A stretch of DNA of 64,000 nucleotides, taken from assembly GCA_010015805.1 (NCBI GenBank), contig ML978124.1:1860001-1924000 (forward strand), read 5' to 3'. Both the position numbers and the translations under genes were made by a program. Positions 54,213-64,000 of the stretch are shown piece after piece; within the stretch, counting starts at the first letter, position 1, and each line of letters opens with the position of its first letter. Source of the DNA: Rhizodiscina lignyota. Its lineage: Eukaryota; Ascomycota; Dothideomycetes; Aulographales; Rhizodiscinaceae. Under the pieces are notes generated by a model. That model ran no database searches. It was not told the origin of the DNA and saw only the letters and a program-made list of their open reading frames with translations.

Positions 54213-56609
54213 TTAATAGGCAACCATGCTACTCAAGCCATCGAGCTCCCTGTCCCAGTTCTTGTGCTGCGAAATGGCAAAAGTGTATGCATCGACGAAC
54301 TCTTTCGCGCCCTTCGCCATCTGGACTGCCTCCTTGAATGACTCTGGTTTCACGCTACTGGCTGTAACGACACCATAAGAGTCAACAACGTCACCACTTT
54401 CACTGAACTTCACACCCGGTAGCTCGCACGCGTCCTTGATGAACGACACCGCCTCACCAGTCGCGCCGATGGCTTTGAGATGGCCAAAGGCTTCGCGCAC
54501 CCAGTGGAGAGCGCGACCGTTCTTGCGTAACGTGGCAATCGAGTCTGCACCGCCAGGGACGAAGATGGAGTCGAACATTGTGCTGCGCATGCCCTCGAGA
54601 TGATGGTCCGGCTTGACTCCCTTGCCGGAGTCTTTGCTCTCGCCCGCTGCGAAGATGGGGGTACGTCGGGGAGCAATGGTGAAGGGAAGAGCTTGAGCCG
54701 AGGCCAAAGCCGCCTTCATGCCATTGTATGCGACGGGGTCATAGCCATCTGCGATAATGATGGCCACTCTACGGGTCGCAATGGTTGGCTCTTTGGGCAT
54801 GTACTCCAGCTGACTGAGACCCTTGGCTTTCTTCCCGTGATTCTGCTTTCCTGCTTTCTGTGGCACTGGGGCGCCGACCAGCTCGGCTACTTGTTGCGCC
54901 AAGCTGAGGTCAATGTCTGTAAGACGCTCACAGATGCGCTCATACACAAGCTGGTCCTCGCAATGATCAAGCTCAAATGCCAGCGCTGCAGCGATGTGGC
55001 TCTGCTCTACCTTCGACAGCGAGTTGTAGAACAGCTGGGCTTGGTTGAAATGCTCGCCAAACTTCTTGCTCTGCATCCGCTTCTTAATCCCCGCAACCTT
55101 CTCCGGATAATCAACGTATGCTCCTTCAGACGGTTTGGCCGGCGGGACAGCGCCAAAGCGGTTAGGCCAGTAATTGACGGTGCCACGTGTGATTGTGTGC
55201 CGGAGCTGGCCATCACGGTTATTGTTCATGACAGGACAGACGGGACGATTGATTGGGAGCTCCTGCCAGTTGACACCCAAACGCGAGAGCTGCGTGTCGA
55301 AGTAAGAGAAGTTACGGCCCTGCAGGAGAGGGTCATCCGAGAAACCGATACCAGGAACGACGTGTGAAGTGCAGAACGCGACCTGCTCCGTCTGAGGGAC
55401 TGTATGTATACCGTCAGTGATGGACCATTTGAAGACCTGATGGGAAACTCAAGCGAGGTCGGCAGTGAAGCACTCACAGTATTCATCCGGGTTGCGGTTC
55501 AGCTCAAGCTCGCCAATATAGCGTATGGGCACCAGTTCCTCCGGCCAAACCTTCGTTGCATCGAGGATATCGAATTCGAAGTCATTCTCCTTTGACTCTG
55601 GTATTGTTTGGATGCCGAATTTCCACTTGGGGAAAGCTTTGTTGTCGATGGCCTCCCAGAGATCCTTGCGATGGAAGTCCGGATCCTGTCCAGCAAGCTT
55701 AAGTGCTTCATCCCAGACGAATGAATGTACACCTAGCTCTGGAGTGAAGATGAACTTGACAAAGTGGCGTTCTCCTTTGTCGTTTGTGAGGGTGAACGTG
55801 TTGACACCAAAACCCTGCATCATCCGATAGGACCGCGGGATACCTCGATCAGACATTGCCCACATGAACATGTGAGTGGCTTCAGTGTGCAAGTACTGGA
55901 AGTCCCAGAAATTGTTATGCGCGGTCTGGGCTTGAGGCACTTCCATGTGGGGTTCCGGCTTGCCAGCATGAATGACATCGGGGAACTTCATCGCGTCCTG
56001 AATGAAAAAGACTGGAATATCGTTGCCGACTATGTCCCAATTCCCCTCATCGGTGTAGAACTTGATCGCAAAGCCACGAACATCACGGACCGTGTCAGCA
56101 CTACCTCGACTACCGAGCACAGTCGAGAATCGAAGGAAGAGAGGAGTTTCGCGATTCGTGTCTGTAAGAATGCCTGCATTCGTTACGTCCGAGGCGCTCT
56201 CGTGGAGTCTGAATGTGCCGAATGCGGCTGCTCCCCTAGCATGGACGACCCTTTCTGGGATACGCTCGTGATCAAATCGGTGAATCTGGTTTCTCGAGTT
56301 AGAACCATGTTATGCCAATGTGGGACTTGTAGCTTGTTACCTTCTCCCTTCCGAATGGATCTTCCAGGAGCATCGGACCTTGTTTGTCCTCGCTCACCAC
56401 GCGGAGCCATGCATCAGTGTTCTCTTGCTTGACCTGTACAGCATTAAACTACCAAACATCCACCAGCAAATTGAAGAACATACTCCATAGTCGGAAGTAA
56501 GCTTGTAGTCCTTGCTGTAATCCTTCGTGTCCTTGGCTAGCTGAGCGGCCTTCACATCAGGCTCGCCTCCAAGGGCCTTCTGAATGCCAGACGTAATTCC
56601 AGACGCCAT
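54213..56609 (-). CDS. Large-subunit catalase (fungal CatA/Cat-1 type), 737 aa
   Basis: Four exons on the minus strand: 56484..56609, 56341..56433, 55478..56285, 54213..55399; introns 50, 55 and 78 bp. It dismutates hydrogen peroxide. Heme-pocket residues: distal His88 in [16 protein letters not shown]; the distal Asn region in [20 protein letters not shown]; the proximal Tyr in [15 protein letters not shown]. Length and the C-terminal flavodoxin/DJ-1-like domain ([40 protein letters not shown]) mark the large-subunit clade. There is no signal peptide ([20 protein letters not shown]), as in spore-type CatA/Cat-1 and unlike secreted CatB. The third intron junction gives [15 protein letters not shown]. 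It is divergent from the peroxygenase gene across 1.8 kb. Confidence 0.96.
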
Positions 56610-58432
56610 TTTGCGCAAGACTGTAAGTCGATGAGATTTGCAGCGTGAAGACGAATTGGAAAGAAGACAATTGAAATAGGAACAACAGCAAAAAGGCAGA
56701 GAGTGAGGTGCATATAGGCAGGTAGATCACTGAATCGCACTCTCAATACTGACCAAACAGTGACGTCGTGATTCAGGGCCGAATCAACATCATTGGACCC
56801 GTGCGCGCTGACACGTTATTCAATTGACACCGTCTCCACAAATATCTAGGCTAGGGCAGCGGTCCGCGGTGTGCAAATGCATTATGGTCGAGCTCATTGT
56901 GATGTAGTTCGCGGAGGTGGCGTTCGGAATTTCCAGAGGCCACATTTGATTGGCTGGACACCAAAAGAGGCTCTTCGTTCGCGTCACAACCGCGTCACAT
57001 TTCCTCAATTCCTTCATCTTCGCCAAATTTTATTGCTGACAATTGTCGGAGGTCTAGAATCCACATAAAGAGCCATCTCCGCGCAAGAGAGGACGACTGT
57101 AACTATGCGCACTCGACTTCTTCACCAATCAGAATATGTAGCCGGCACTTCAAGGCATTGATTCAGGGGCACATCCGTCCAACCTTTTCGATCCCCTCAT
57201 CTAGGAATTTGATATGCTGTGAAGAAGTTTTCTTTCCTATCCGTATTGCTCACTATTCGACTCAGCTTCTTCCACCTCCAAGTATGTTCTCTGATTTGCC
57301 GTTGCGAGATGCTCAGCTCCATTAGTCTACATCAATGAGGAGGCAGAAATTTCGGTATGGGTTCACTTATTATTCGCGGATGAGGCAGGGCCACTCGGCT
57401 TGAAACCCCATAAGAGAAGCCTGGCCAAAATGCGACGATTGATTCTCTCTTTCACATGGCTCCTGGTAGACGGAAAGGTCGAGTACTGCAGTTTCGAAGC
57501 TATGACTGCTATGATGATCCTCAATTGCACAAGCACATAATTATACTGTTATACTTATTGGACTTAAGGAGCCTTTAACGCCATCGAGAGCCTGCGATTC
57601 AGTGCTAACCCAAAGCCCACTTAGCGGACATTTCGGTAACGAAACTCTGTCCTTAAGTGGCAGAGGTAGCGTGCCGAGGTACTTGTTCATGGAGGTATAT
57701 CATTGAAGAGCTGCTAGCTCTTCATATGTCCCTAGGAGCAGCTTTATCAGTGGTGCAAGAGGCCTCTTCAAAGACCGCGGCGTTACGTTGGACCACCTCA
57801 GCCAGCCATTTTGCATCTGAACTCCGCAATCATCGATCTCAGCACTGCCGGTGCGTTGGATGCTTTGGCGGGCTGAGGGCTGAGGCCACTCTCGAGTACG
57901 TAAATGTCACTAGGTTGAGCGCTAGCATATGGGCCGAACCTGATGGACTACCGAACAGTAAATCGCGAAAACGATCGTAGCCCGATGTGGAAGTTATTCC
58001 TGAGTACACACTACCGACCTGAGATGTGTGTGTGTGTGTGTGTGTGCCACAGTTGCACAGATTGACATTCAGGAAGTTACCTCGGAAGGCTTTGACGTCT
58101 CCTGACGATTCCTCGCCTGTCAAAAAGCTTGTCATGACAAATTACGTCGCCCGGGGCAGCGACTATATGTCGTTTTCGGCAATTGAAGATGTCTTTACGG
58201 CGTGTCGAATTGTCGAGTTGTCGATCCTCCAAACACAGAAGGAGACGAAGGTCGGTTCCCGAGTAGAGGTAACATCGATTGTCCAACTTCATCTGTGTTC
58301 CACCATTCAATAGTGAGGTCAAGTCATGCGACCTTGGAAATATATGATAGAGTCTTCTATTTTATGCCCCAGTTCTGGCCATGCTCTTTCTCATTTTGTC
58401 TCCATTCACATCCTTCCATCCCTCCAATCAAG
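56610..58432. other. Divergent intergenic region between catalase and peroxygenase, 1.8 kb
   Basis: Promoter DNA for both genes. It contains the TG microsatellite at 58025..58046. Open frames up to 107 codons have no motif. Nothing else is recognisable. Confidence 0.5.
58025..58046. repeat. (TG)11 microsatellite
   Basis: Eleven uninterrupted TG dinucleotides about 390 bp upstream of the peroxygenase start. Confidence 0.97.
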
Positions 58433-59833
58433 ATGCATTTCTACTCTCTTGTACTATTTGCGGTGAGCGCAAAGTATGTCTGCGCTTTCCCCTCCCATCT
58501 TTCCGAAGCCATGATTCAGATTCGAAGTGCAAATGAGAGGGAGGCTCTCCCAGAAGGAATATCTGATTGTCCCTTTGCCAAGCGTCAATTGAAAGGCGTG
58601 ACGCCGCCGTTTGATGCGGAGCAACAATATGTGTCCAATCAAGGAGCACACGCTTTCGTCGCTCCATCAGGGAATGACCAACGTGGACCTTGCAAGCCAT
58701 GCCGAGACATCGATATACTCACCTGCTAACGCTTTTTTAGGTCCCGGTCTTAACGCAATGGCAAACCACGGATACCTCCCTCATAATGGGGTTGGAACCA
58801 TTACTGACTTCATAAGCGGATGCCAGGAAGCGTTTGGTATGGGCATCGACCTGGCTAGCTTCCTTGCAATCTACGGTGCAATCTTTGATGGTGACTTCAT
58901 AAGCTATAGCATTGGTGGTCCGTATCCTTCGCTTCTCAATCTCGGCGGTCTCCTGGGGGCGGCGCAAGGATTGTCCCGTTCGCACAACAAGTATGAGGGT
59001 GATGGCTCGCCAACTCGCGGTGACCTGTACCAATAGTAAGCCTCGCACTGCTGGTGAATTCGTGGTCATGCTCAAAGGTCGCCAGTGGCAATGATTACCT
59101 TGTCCAGCTCTCACAGTTCACTGCACTCTACGAAATGGGCCAAGAGAACGGTAACTCCGTCGACCTCACTGTATTAACGAAATACCGCGCACAGCGTTTC
59201 GAGGAGAGCATGGCCAACAACCCGTATTTCTTCTACGCGCCTTTCAGTGGTGTTGTCGTCACTCCCGCCGCTTACTCCTTTATTTACAGGTTTATGGCCA
59301 ACAAGTCTGCAGAGCATCCGACGGGCCTGCTCGACGGTGAGACGCTAAAGTCCTTCTTCAGTATCACAGGCGACTACCCCAATTTCAAGTACACGCCTGG
59401 TCACGAGAAGTTTCCGGACAACTGGTACAAGAGGAACCTGGTCGACTACTACACCATCCCTTATCTGGCCGAAGATGCAGTCACTATGGCACTGGAGCAT
59501 CCCGAATTCCTTTCCATCGGAGGCAACACAGGGAAGACGAACTCGTTCGTAGGAGTTGATCTCGAGGATCTAACTTCCGGCGTGTTCAATGCCGGCAACC
59601 TACTCAAAGGTAACAACGCAATCTGCTTTGGGCTAGAGGCAAGCTTGCAGGAGGCGCCGGACATCCTTTCAGGGCTCTTCTCGGATATCAGCAGTGCGTT
59701 GGCCAAGTTGAGCTCGGCGGTTAATGCTGCAACTGATGGTCTGGGATGTCCCGTATTGGATTCGATCGACAAGGGGCAGTTTTCTCAATATCCGGGCTAT
59801 ACCAAGTTGAAGCCTGATGGGTCGTATTCATGA
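58433..59833 (+). CDS. Secreted heme-thiolate peroxidase / unspecific peroxygenase, 433 aa
   Basis: Three exons: 58433..58691, 58741..59035, 59086..59833. The enzyme uses peroxide to oxygenate or halogenate organic molecules through a cysteine-ligated heme. A signal peptide is visible (MHFYSLVLFAVSAKYVCA, then FPSHL). Family motifs: the heme-ligand Cys87 in GPCPGLNAMANHGYLP, the cation site YEGDGSPTRGD (Glu172-Asp174), and the acid-base region KYRAQRFEESMANNPYFFY. The first intron is GC-AG (GCAAGC...CTAAC...TTTTTTAG, 49 bp) and splits the Cys87 codon as T|GT; no GT donor gives the motif. The second intron is 50 bp (GTAAGC...GCCAG). The family-typical C-terminus with GNNAICFGLEASLQEAPDIL is present. 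Length fits the long ascomycete group. It reads away from the catalase gene. Confidence 0.93.
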
Positions 59834-61964
59834 ATAGTCTAATATTGGATCATGAGACGAGCAGTTAACGAGAAATGGCAATGAGACGAGGGAACACGGG
59901 CCGAAAGTCCTTCGGCCCGTTTGACAGATAGCAACTAGTAATAGTCCAGAATAGTTGAAGTAGTTCCGTACTAGTGCGGCGGCTTATATGCACTTGGTCT
60001 AAGGTCCGTCGCCATCTCTCAGCTCAAGGCTAGCCAAAATAATAGATTTTCGGAAAGAGATAGTGTTTACTGCAGATGGCGAGACTGAGAAGCAAGAGAA
60101 ATCCAGAACGCGCAGTGTGTCGAAGTCAAAAACCTGACGCCGCAGCTTTGACGAAGTCCACATGACTGCTGTGTTAGAAGTTCTCCCAAAGACCGAGTCA
60201 AAAAGAAAAGAAAAGATACGCAGCTAACGATAGAATGTGCATTTGACAACATCGCTCTGAAAAGTTGTACAGCAAATGAAGATGTCGAGAAGTATACTTA
60301 CCTCGCCCACTTCTGTAACCCATTCACGAGAGCTCCGCGAACTAACCAGTCGTTCATCTCGCTCGATTCGTAGAGTGCATCAGTCACCTCGAACTGTCCT
60401 CCAGCTTCGCGTTTGAGCAGATGGGGATCTTCATGATTCGTCCTTCAACTTGGCGAAATCTCAATCTTTTCCTTCCGTACCTGTACTTGAATCAGCCGTG
60501 ACACCGCAACTAATTTCGTATTGCACAATTGGCGGGTTCGTGGTAGCATTTCGCTTCTCGGTGAAGAACAGACTCGGTATGCCAATCTGATGAACGACCA
60601 ACATCGTGGCTTGCATAGGGATGATGCCTGTAGACTCTATTTTAGCTTCCACGACCACGCACTCGAAACACTTACCCCTTCAGATGCAGGTGGAGTCACA
60701 CTGTCCGTCCCGTCTCTGGCCATACTGGCAACCCTGAGGACTGCGGGCAATTCCTGCACGAGCGGCTGACGCCTTTTCACATTGGGCGGGAGGGTTACCA
60801 GATTGATGCAGTGCGGACCGCGGGCTATGCGCAGCTTGCATGCCTTAGCGTGCGCGTGGGAATGAGGATGAACTTGGAGGGCCCATTTCGAGCGCCAAAG
60901 ACGTTGAACGTGACCACGAGAAACGGTGCGGCGTTGGGCTGGAGCACACGTAGATCTGCCACAAAAGCAAACATGTGATTTGCTATTTCTTGGCGATGCG
61001 GGCACGGTGCGAGTTGCGGCGATAGTTTATCCATATTGTCAATGATCTTGCGGGACGTACACCGCAGCTATTTCTTGTGCCGGGTTAGGCGCCGCCAACG
61101 AGCTTGGGGAGTGACATTATTCGAAAACGCACACGGCATCGATTGATTGCTTTTTTAGCACCGGTTTGCGATGGATAGCGGCGGCAACTTCCACGCTCAA
61201 GCGCGGTTACTCGGGATATTATGACGCTGGCTGCTTACAGAGAAAAAGCAATCGCCTGCGCATATGTATGTACAAGAAGTGCATGCCAGCAAGGACTCAA
61301 CTGCAGCAATTTGGGCGAGTGGGTCGGTGGGGAAGGATGGCGCGGCACGGCGCGAGACAAGGCCCTTCCATGCGTGGGGAAGGGGATCGTCTCTTTAGGG
61401 CCAGATGAAAAGGGTCTCGACGTTGTGGGGGCACGAAATGGTACATTGGTACATTGGCTTGGCCGAGGTGCAATAGCCGTAAGCACGCCGCTGTCTTACA
61501 CGACCACCGCTCGGGTCTGTGACGTCGAAAGGGGTTTGATGACGAACCAAAGCAGATAAGAGCAGCTTTGTAAGGGATAACGCGAAGACGAATTCAGATT
61601 TAGTGGCAACGCCGGGAGCGCCGGAATAGGTAATCATGTGAGAATCTCTCGACGACGTCATGCCGAATTATAATGGAATTCCATGGAGAATATGTTCATA
61701 GAACTGAACAGAATTACAATTGAGATAGACTGCCAACTCGAATTTATGCCAAACGCTCATTCTCGCCCTGATAGGCACTCAAAAGGGTGTCGGTGCCGAA
61801 CCAATTGATTGCGCCCGTGAAAGCCATGCCATAAACCACCAAACGCAATATGCAGTATGCATCAAGACGCAATCCTAATCCACTGTACCAAAGTTGTCGA
61901 AACGCCGTCATTGAAGTCGTGATGTTGCTCAATTGTGTTTCGCGGCGGTGAGGCTGTGTGTTGT
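59834..61964. other. Intergenic region, 2.1 kb
   Basis: Downstream of the peroxygenase gene. It starts with a GC-rich hairpin (59896..59920). Minus-strand frames at 60461-61034 (for example NAAPFLVVTFNVFGARNG) look slightly protein-like, but I could not join them into a gene. The frame at 61744..61932 has no motif. No RNA gene or mobile element seen. Confidence 0.35.
59896..59920. terminator. GC-rich hairpin after the peroxygenase gene
   Basis: Perfect 10-bp stem ACGGGCCGAA / TTCGGCCCGT with a 5-nt loop, 63 bp past the stop codon. In a fungus this is not a bacterial-type terminator; a 3'-end or mRNA-stability role is possible but unproven. Confidence 0.35.
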
Positions 61965-62222
61965 TCAGTCGGCATAGTCGCTGGAGCCTGGCTCGCCGCC
62001 GAAGTGGACGGGACCAAGCTTAAGGAATCGAAGCCCCTTCAGCTCGTCACTGGAGGAGCTGGAAATGCTCAAGGACCTCTTGAGCACCTCATCGACCTGA
62101 GCTGCGTTGGGAGTTGCGGGAACGGCGGCTGTTCTCGCAGGGGAGCCAACGGGAGAGGTGGGGTAGGAGCTCGACTGAATTGGAGCAAGTTGGAGGAACG
62201 GGTTCGTGATAGAGGCAGGCAT
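61965..62222 (-). CDS. Small conserved-looking fungal protein, 85 aa
   Basis: Single frame starting MPASITNPFLQLAPIQSSSY. The first half is Ser/Pro/Ala/Thr-rich; the second half is more ordered: AAQVDEVLKRSLSISSSSSD, then LKGLRFLKLGPVHFGGEPG and a terminal SDYAD. The tail RFLKLGPVHFGG followed by an aromatic/acidic end is one I associate with small uncharacterised ascomycete proteins with the same N-terminal NPF start. No enzyme or membrane segment is visible, and function is unknown. It lies alone between two gene-poor stretches; the region before its start (from about 62223) is AG-rich. Confidence 0.65.
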   Translation of the reverse strand: MPASITNPFLQLAPIQSSSYPTSPVGSPARTAAVPATPNAAQVDEVLKRSLSISSSSSDELKGLRFLKLGPVHFGGEPGSSDYAD

Positions 62223-64000
62223 TTTGAGCTAGGTATTCGAATTTCTGATTGCTTTTTGAAGAGGATTTACTGGAGAAGTCGAGGAGGGCGATGGTGGGGT
62301 ATTTGTAGTCAGGAAATTGTTGAGGCAATGGCGGTCGGGCGGCGTGTGGAGATGACGAACTCCGACGAAAGAGAAGTAGAAATGAGCGACCGCGTGATTG
62401 TTCTACCTTGTCTGGACTTAGGCGAACAGTGAGACAGTTGAGGACGCCAATGTAGCGTGCGATAGCGCGTGTTGCCTTGGCTGTTTGCAATTCGCTCGAG
62501 CCCTGACGTGCTTTGGTCCTATCGCCGCTGCAGAGGGCGGTGGCGGTGAGTCGTTAAGCCGAAAAGTGGGCTTCTTGGCTTATCTCGTGACGAGGGCTCG
62601 GTACCGAAAGCAAAGCGCGGTTGAAGGCAAAAGAATGAGGAAGAGAGAATACTTATAAGGAGGAGTATCAAACAGTGAGGTGACCTATAAGGGATGACGT
62701 GCGTCTATGGTTTGGCGTGAACCGACTTCAAGACTATCTGAGGCCAGCCAGCCAATAGCATGCGCCCGTTTGCCCTTGGGCCGGGCCACACGAGGTAAAG
62801 TCGGAAGCATTAGCACGAAAACGGTCGAACTATAACACTGCTTAAAAGGACATGCCAGGTGTAGCCGCGTGTAGATCGAGTCTGGGGTAACGTCTTCCGA
62901 CTGTCCACGCTCTTAAGATTTGCTCGATAATGACTTTGGATCTATTGGACGATCCCAATGAATGGTGGAGCAGACAAAGGCAATAGGGAAATCGCAGCAA
63001 ACACGTTTACTGACAATAAGTGACAGTGGTACACTTGAAGAGATGATCCGCAGATGCACATACCTGGAGCCGAGATGTACAACCCAATGCGATACTCTCA
63101 AACAACAATGTGGCCAGATCCCCGCGACGCTGACGAGCAACAAGCCATTTTTACCCCGCGATTGCACGATCCGTCAGCTTGACGGGACCCGAGGTCGGGT
63201 CTAATCAGCCACGAGTGTAAGAGAGTTCAAGTGGGTGGGTTGGTTGGCCGTCCTTTTATCGGATACTGCTCAACTGTGCTGGCTCCGGGTTGTTTTCGAG
63301 GCTCTCTGCAGGGCTGAAAACTGGTTGCCGAGGCTAAGCGGGAACATGCATACAGGTCATTATAGTGTCGGCCGTGCTCAAGGTCGGTGCAGGCTGGAGG
63401 AAGATTAAGGCGGGCTCCTGGCAGGTTTGAACGCGTGGTTGGAGCTCGGCGGAGCAGAAGAATGCTCCTTAATCTTGGTGCAATCATCCAATCAATCCGG
63501 TGTAGTTTGCGTCAGAAGGAACATAGTGCTTTGGGTGCATGCAGCGATGAGTGGCTTGCGAAAACAGTCCGGCTGGGCCTTTTAGCGAGCGTACGTGTAT
63601 TGGAATCATTCAACTCTCCATGTCGAATCTGATAGGACGTAGATATTGGCTGCATTGGAGCTTCGTTTGGTGGGGAAACTCTCCGACAGGGACAAGCGGG
63701 AAGATCTGCTATGCCCAAGACAGTAGCGCGCTCTTCACCCAGCGAGTCAGTCACTTAGGCTCTGAGCGTGAGCCACGGAATCCTGACGTATCCAGCCCTT
63801 CAGCCCAACTGTCGCCGCATTTGCCTATTTTTGTGATTTGACTTTCATTGCCGTTTCACATCCACGTGTGAGCTTCCGCGACGCCGCTATTCGCAATCCG
63901 TTTACGCTGGGTATCAAGTCGCTGTGAGACACTGGGGTGGCTAGCAATTGAGCAAGGTTGGGCATAATACTCCGCCGCAAGTCAAATCGTACGATGCGCC
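62223..64000. other. Gene-poor end of the window
   Basis: 1.8 kb with only short, motif-free open frames on both strands (longest about 130 codons). No repeat, RNA gene or mobile element recognised. It may be promoter DNA for the small protein gene and for a gene beyond the window. Confidence 0.4.

Noticed and set aside
60461-61034. Set of minus-strand frames that might be exons of one gene
   Set aside because: I could not find splice sites that join them in frame, and no motif supports the product.
1-64000. CRISPR arrays, integrases, intact transposons or phage-like genes
   Set aside because: None is seen. No terminal inverted repeats, transposase or reverse-transcriptase motifs were recognised anywhere in the window.

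Overview
The window is nuclear DNA of a filamentous ascomycete (Pezizomycotina). Most genes are cut by short GT-AG introns of about 46-130 bp with CTRAC-type branch points. The proteins belong to fungal families: Zn(II)2Cys6 regulators, major facilitator superfamily (MFS) carriers, a phosphoketolase, a large-subunit catalase, an aromatic peroxygenase and an NRPS-like adenylation enzyme. A Dothideomycete is my best guess, but that is inference. Exon joins were worked out by hand from reading frame, splice signals and family motifs. All were checked for frame continuity; none has transcript support.

Region 1 (1-13.3 kb) holds a 5'-truncated phosphoketolase, two fungal proteins of unknown function, an SRPBCC-fold protein, and a Zn2Cys6 regulator next to a Tpo1-like MFS exporter.

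Region 2 (13.3-27.9 kb) is accessory. It starts with a decayed succinate-semialdehyde dehydrogenase gene and a second broken coding relic. A six-gene cluster follows: zinc alcohol dehydrogenase, Ctf1/FarA-like Zn2Cys6 regulator, ACSF3-like acyl-CoA synthetase with a possible peroxisomal signal, SCP2-alpha/beta-hydrolase fusion, second zinc alcohol dehydrogenase, and Dal5-type MFS importer. Together these suggest import, hydrolysis, alcohol oxidation and CoA activation of an unknown ester-type substrate. This is the most system-like part of the window.

Region 3 (28-34.2 kb) is housekeeping: Rad1 (9-1-1 clamp), the tiny OST5 subunit, the Gcn5 acetyltransferase and the TFIIA large subunit.

Region 4 (35.4-41.2 kb) holds a convergent lactonase/dehydrogenase pair matching the first two steps of fungal L-rhamnose catabolism, a peroxisomal enoyl-CoA hydratase ending in SKL, and ribosomal protein eL20, whose first coding exon is 4 nt.

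Region 5 (43-64 kb) holds a Csn12/Thp1-like PCI protein, a BTB protein, a repeat-bearing stretch with a decayed lysine-rich gene, an NRPS-like adenylation enzyme ending in a coiled coil, a divergent catalase/peroxygenase pair, and a small conserved fungal protein. The last 1.8 kb shows nothing convincing.

Unusual gene structures include two GC-AG introns (one splits the codon for the peroxygenase heme-ligand cysteine), two stop-free introns whose length is a multiple of three, and a 78-bp repeat pair whose differences fall mainly on third codon positions of one frame.
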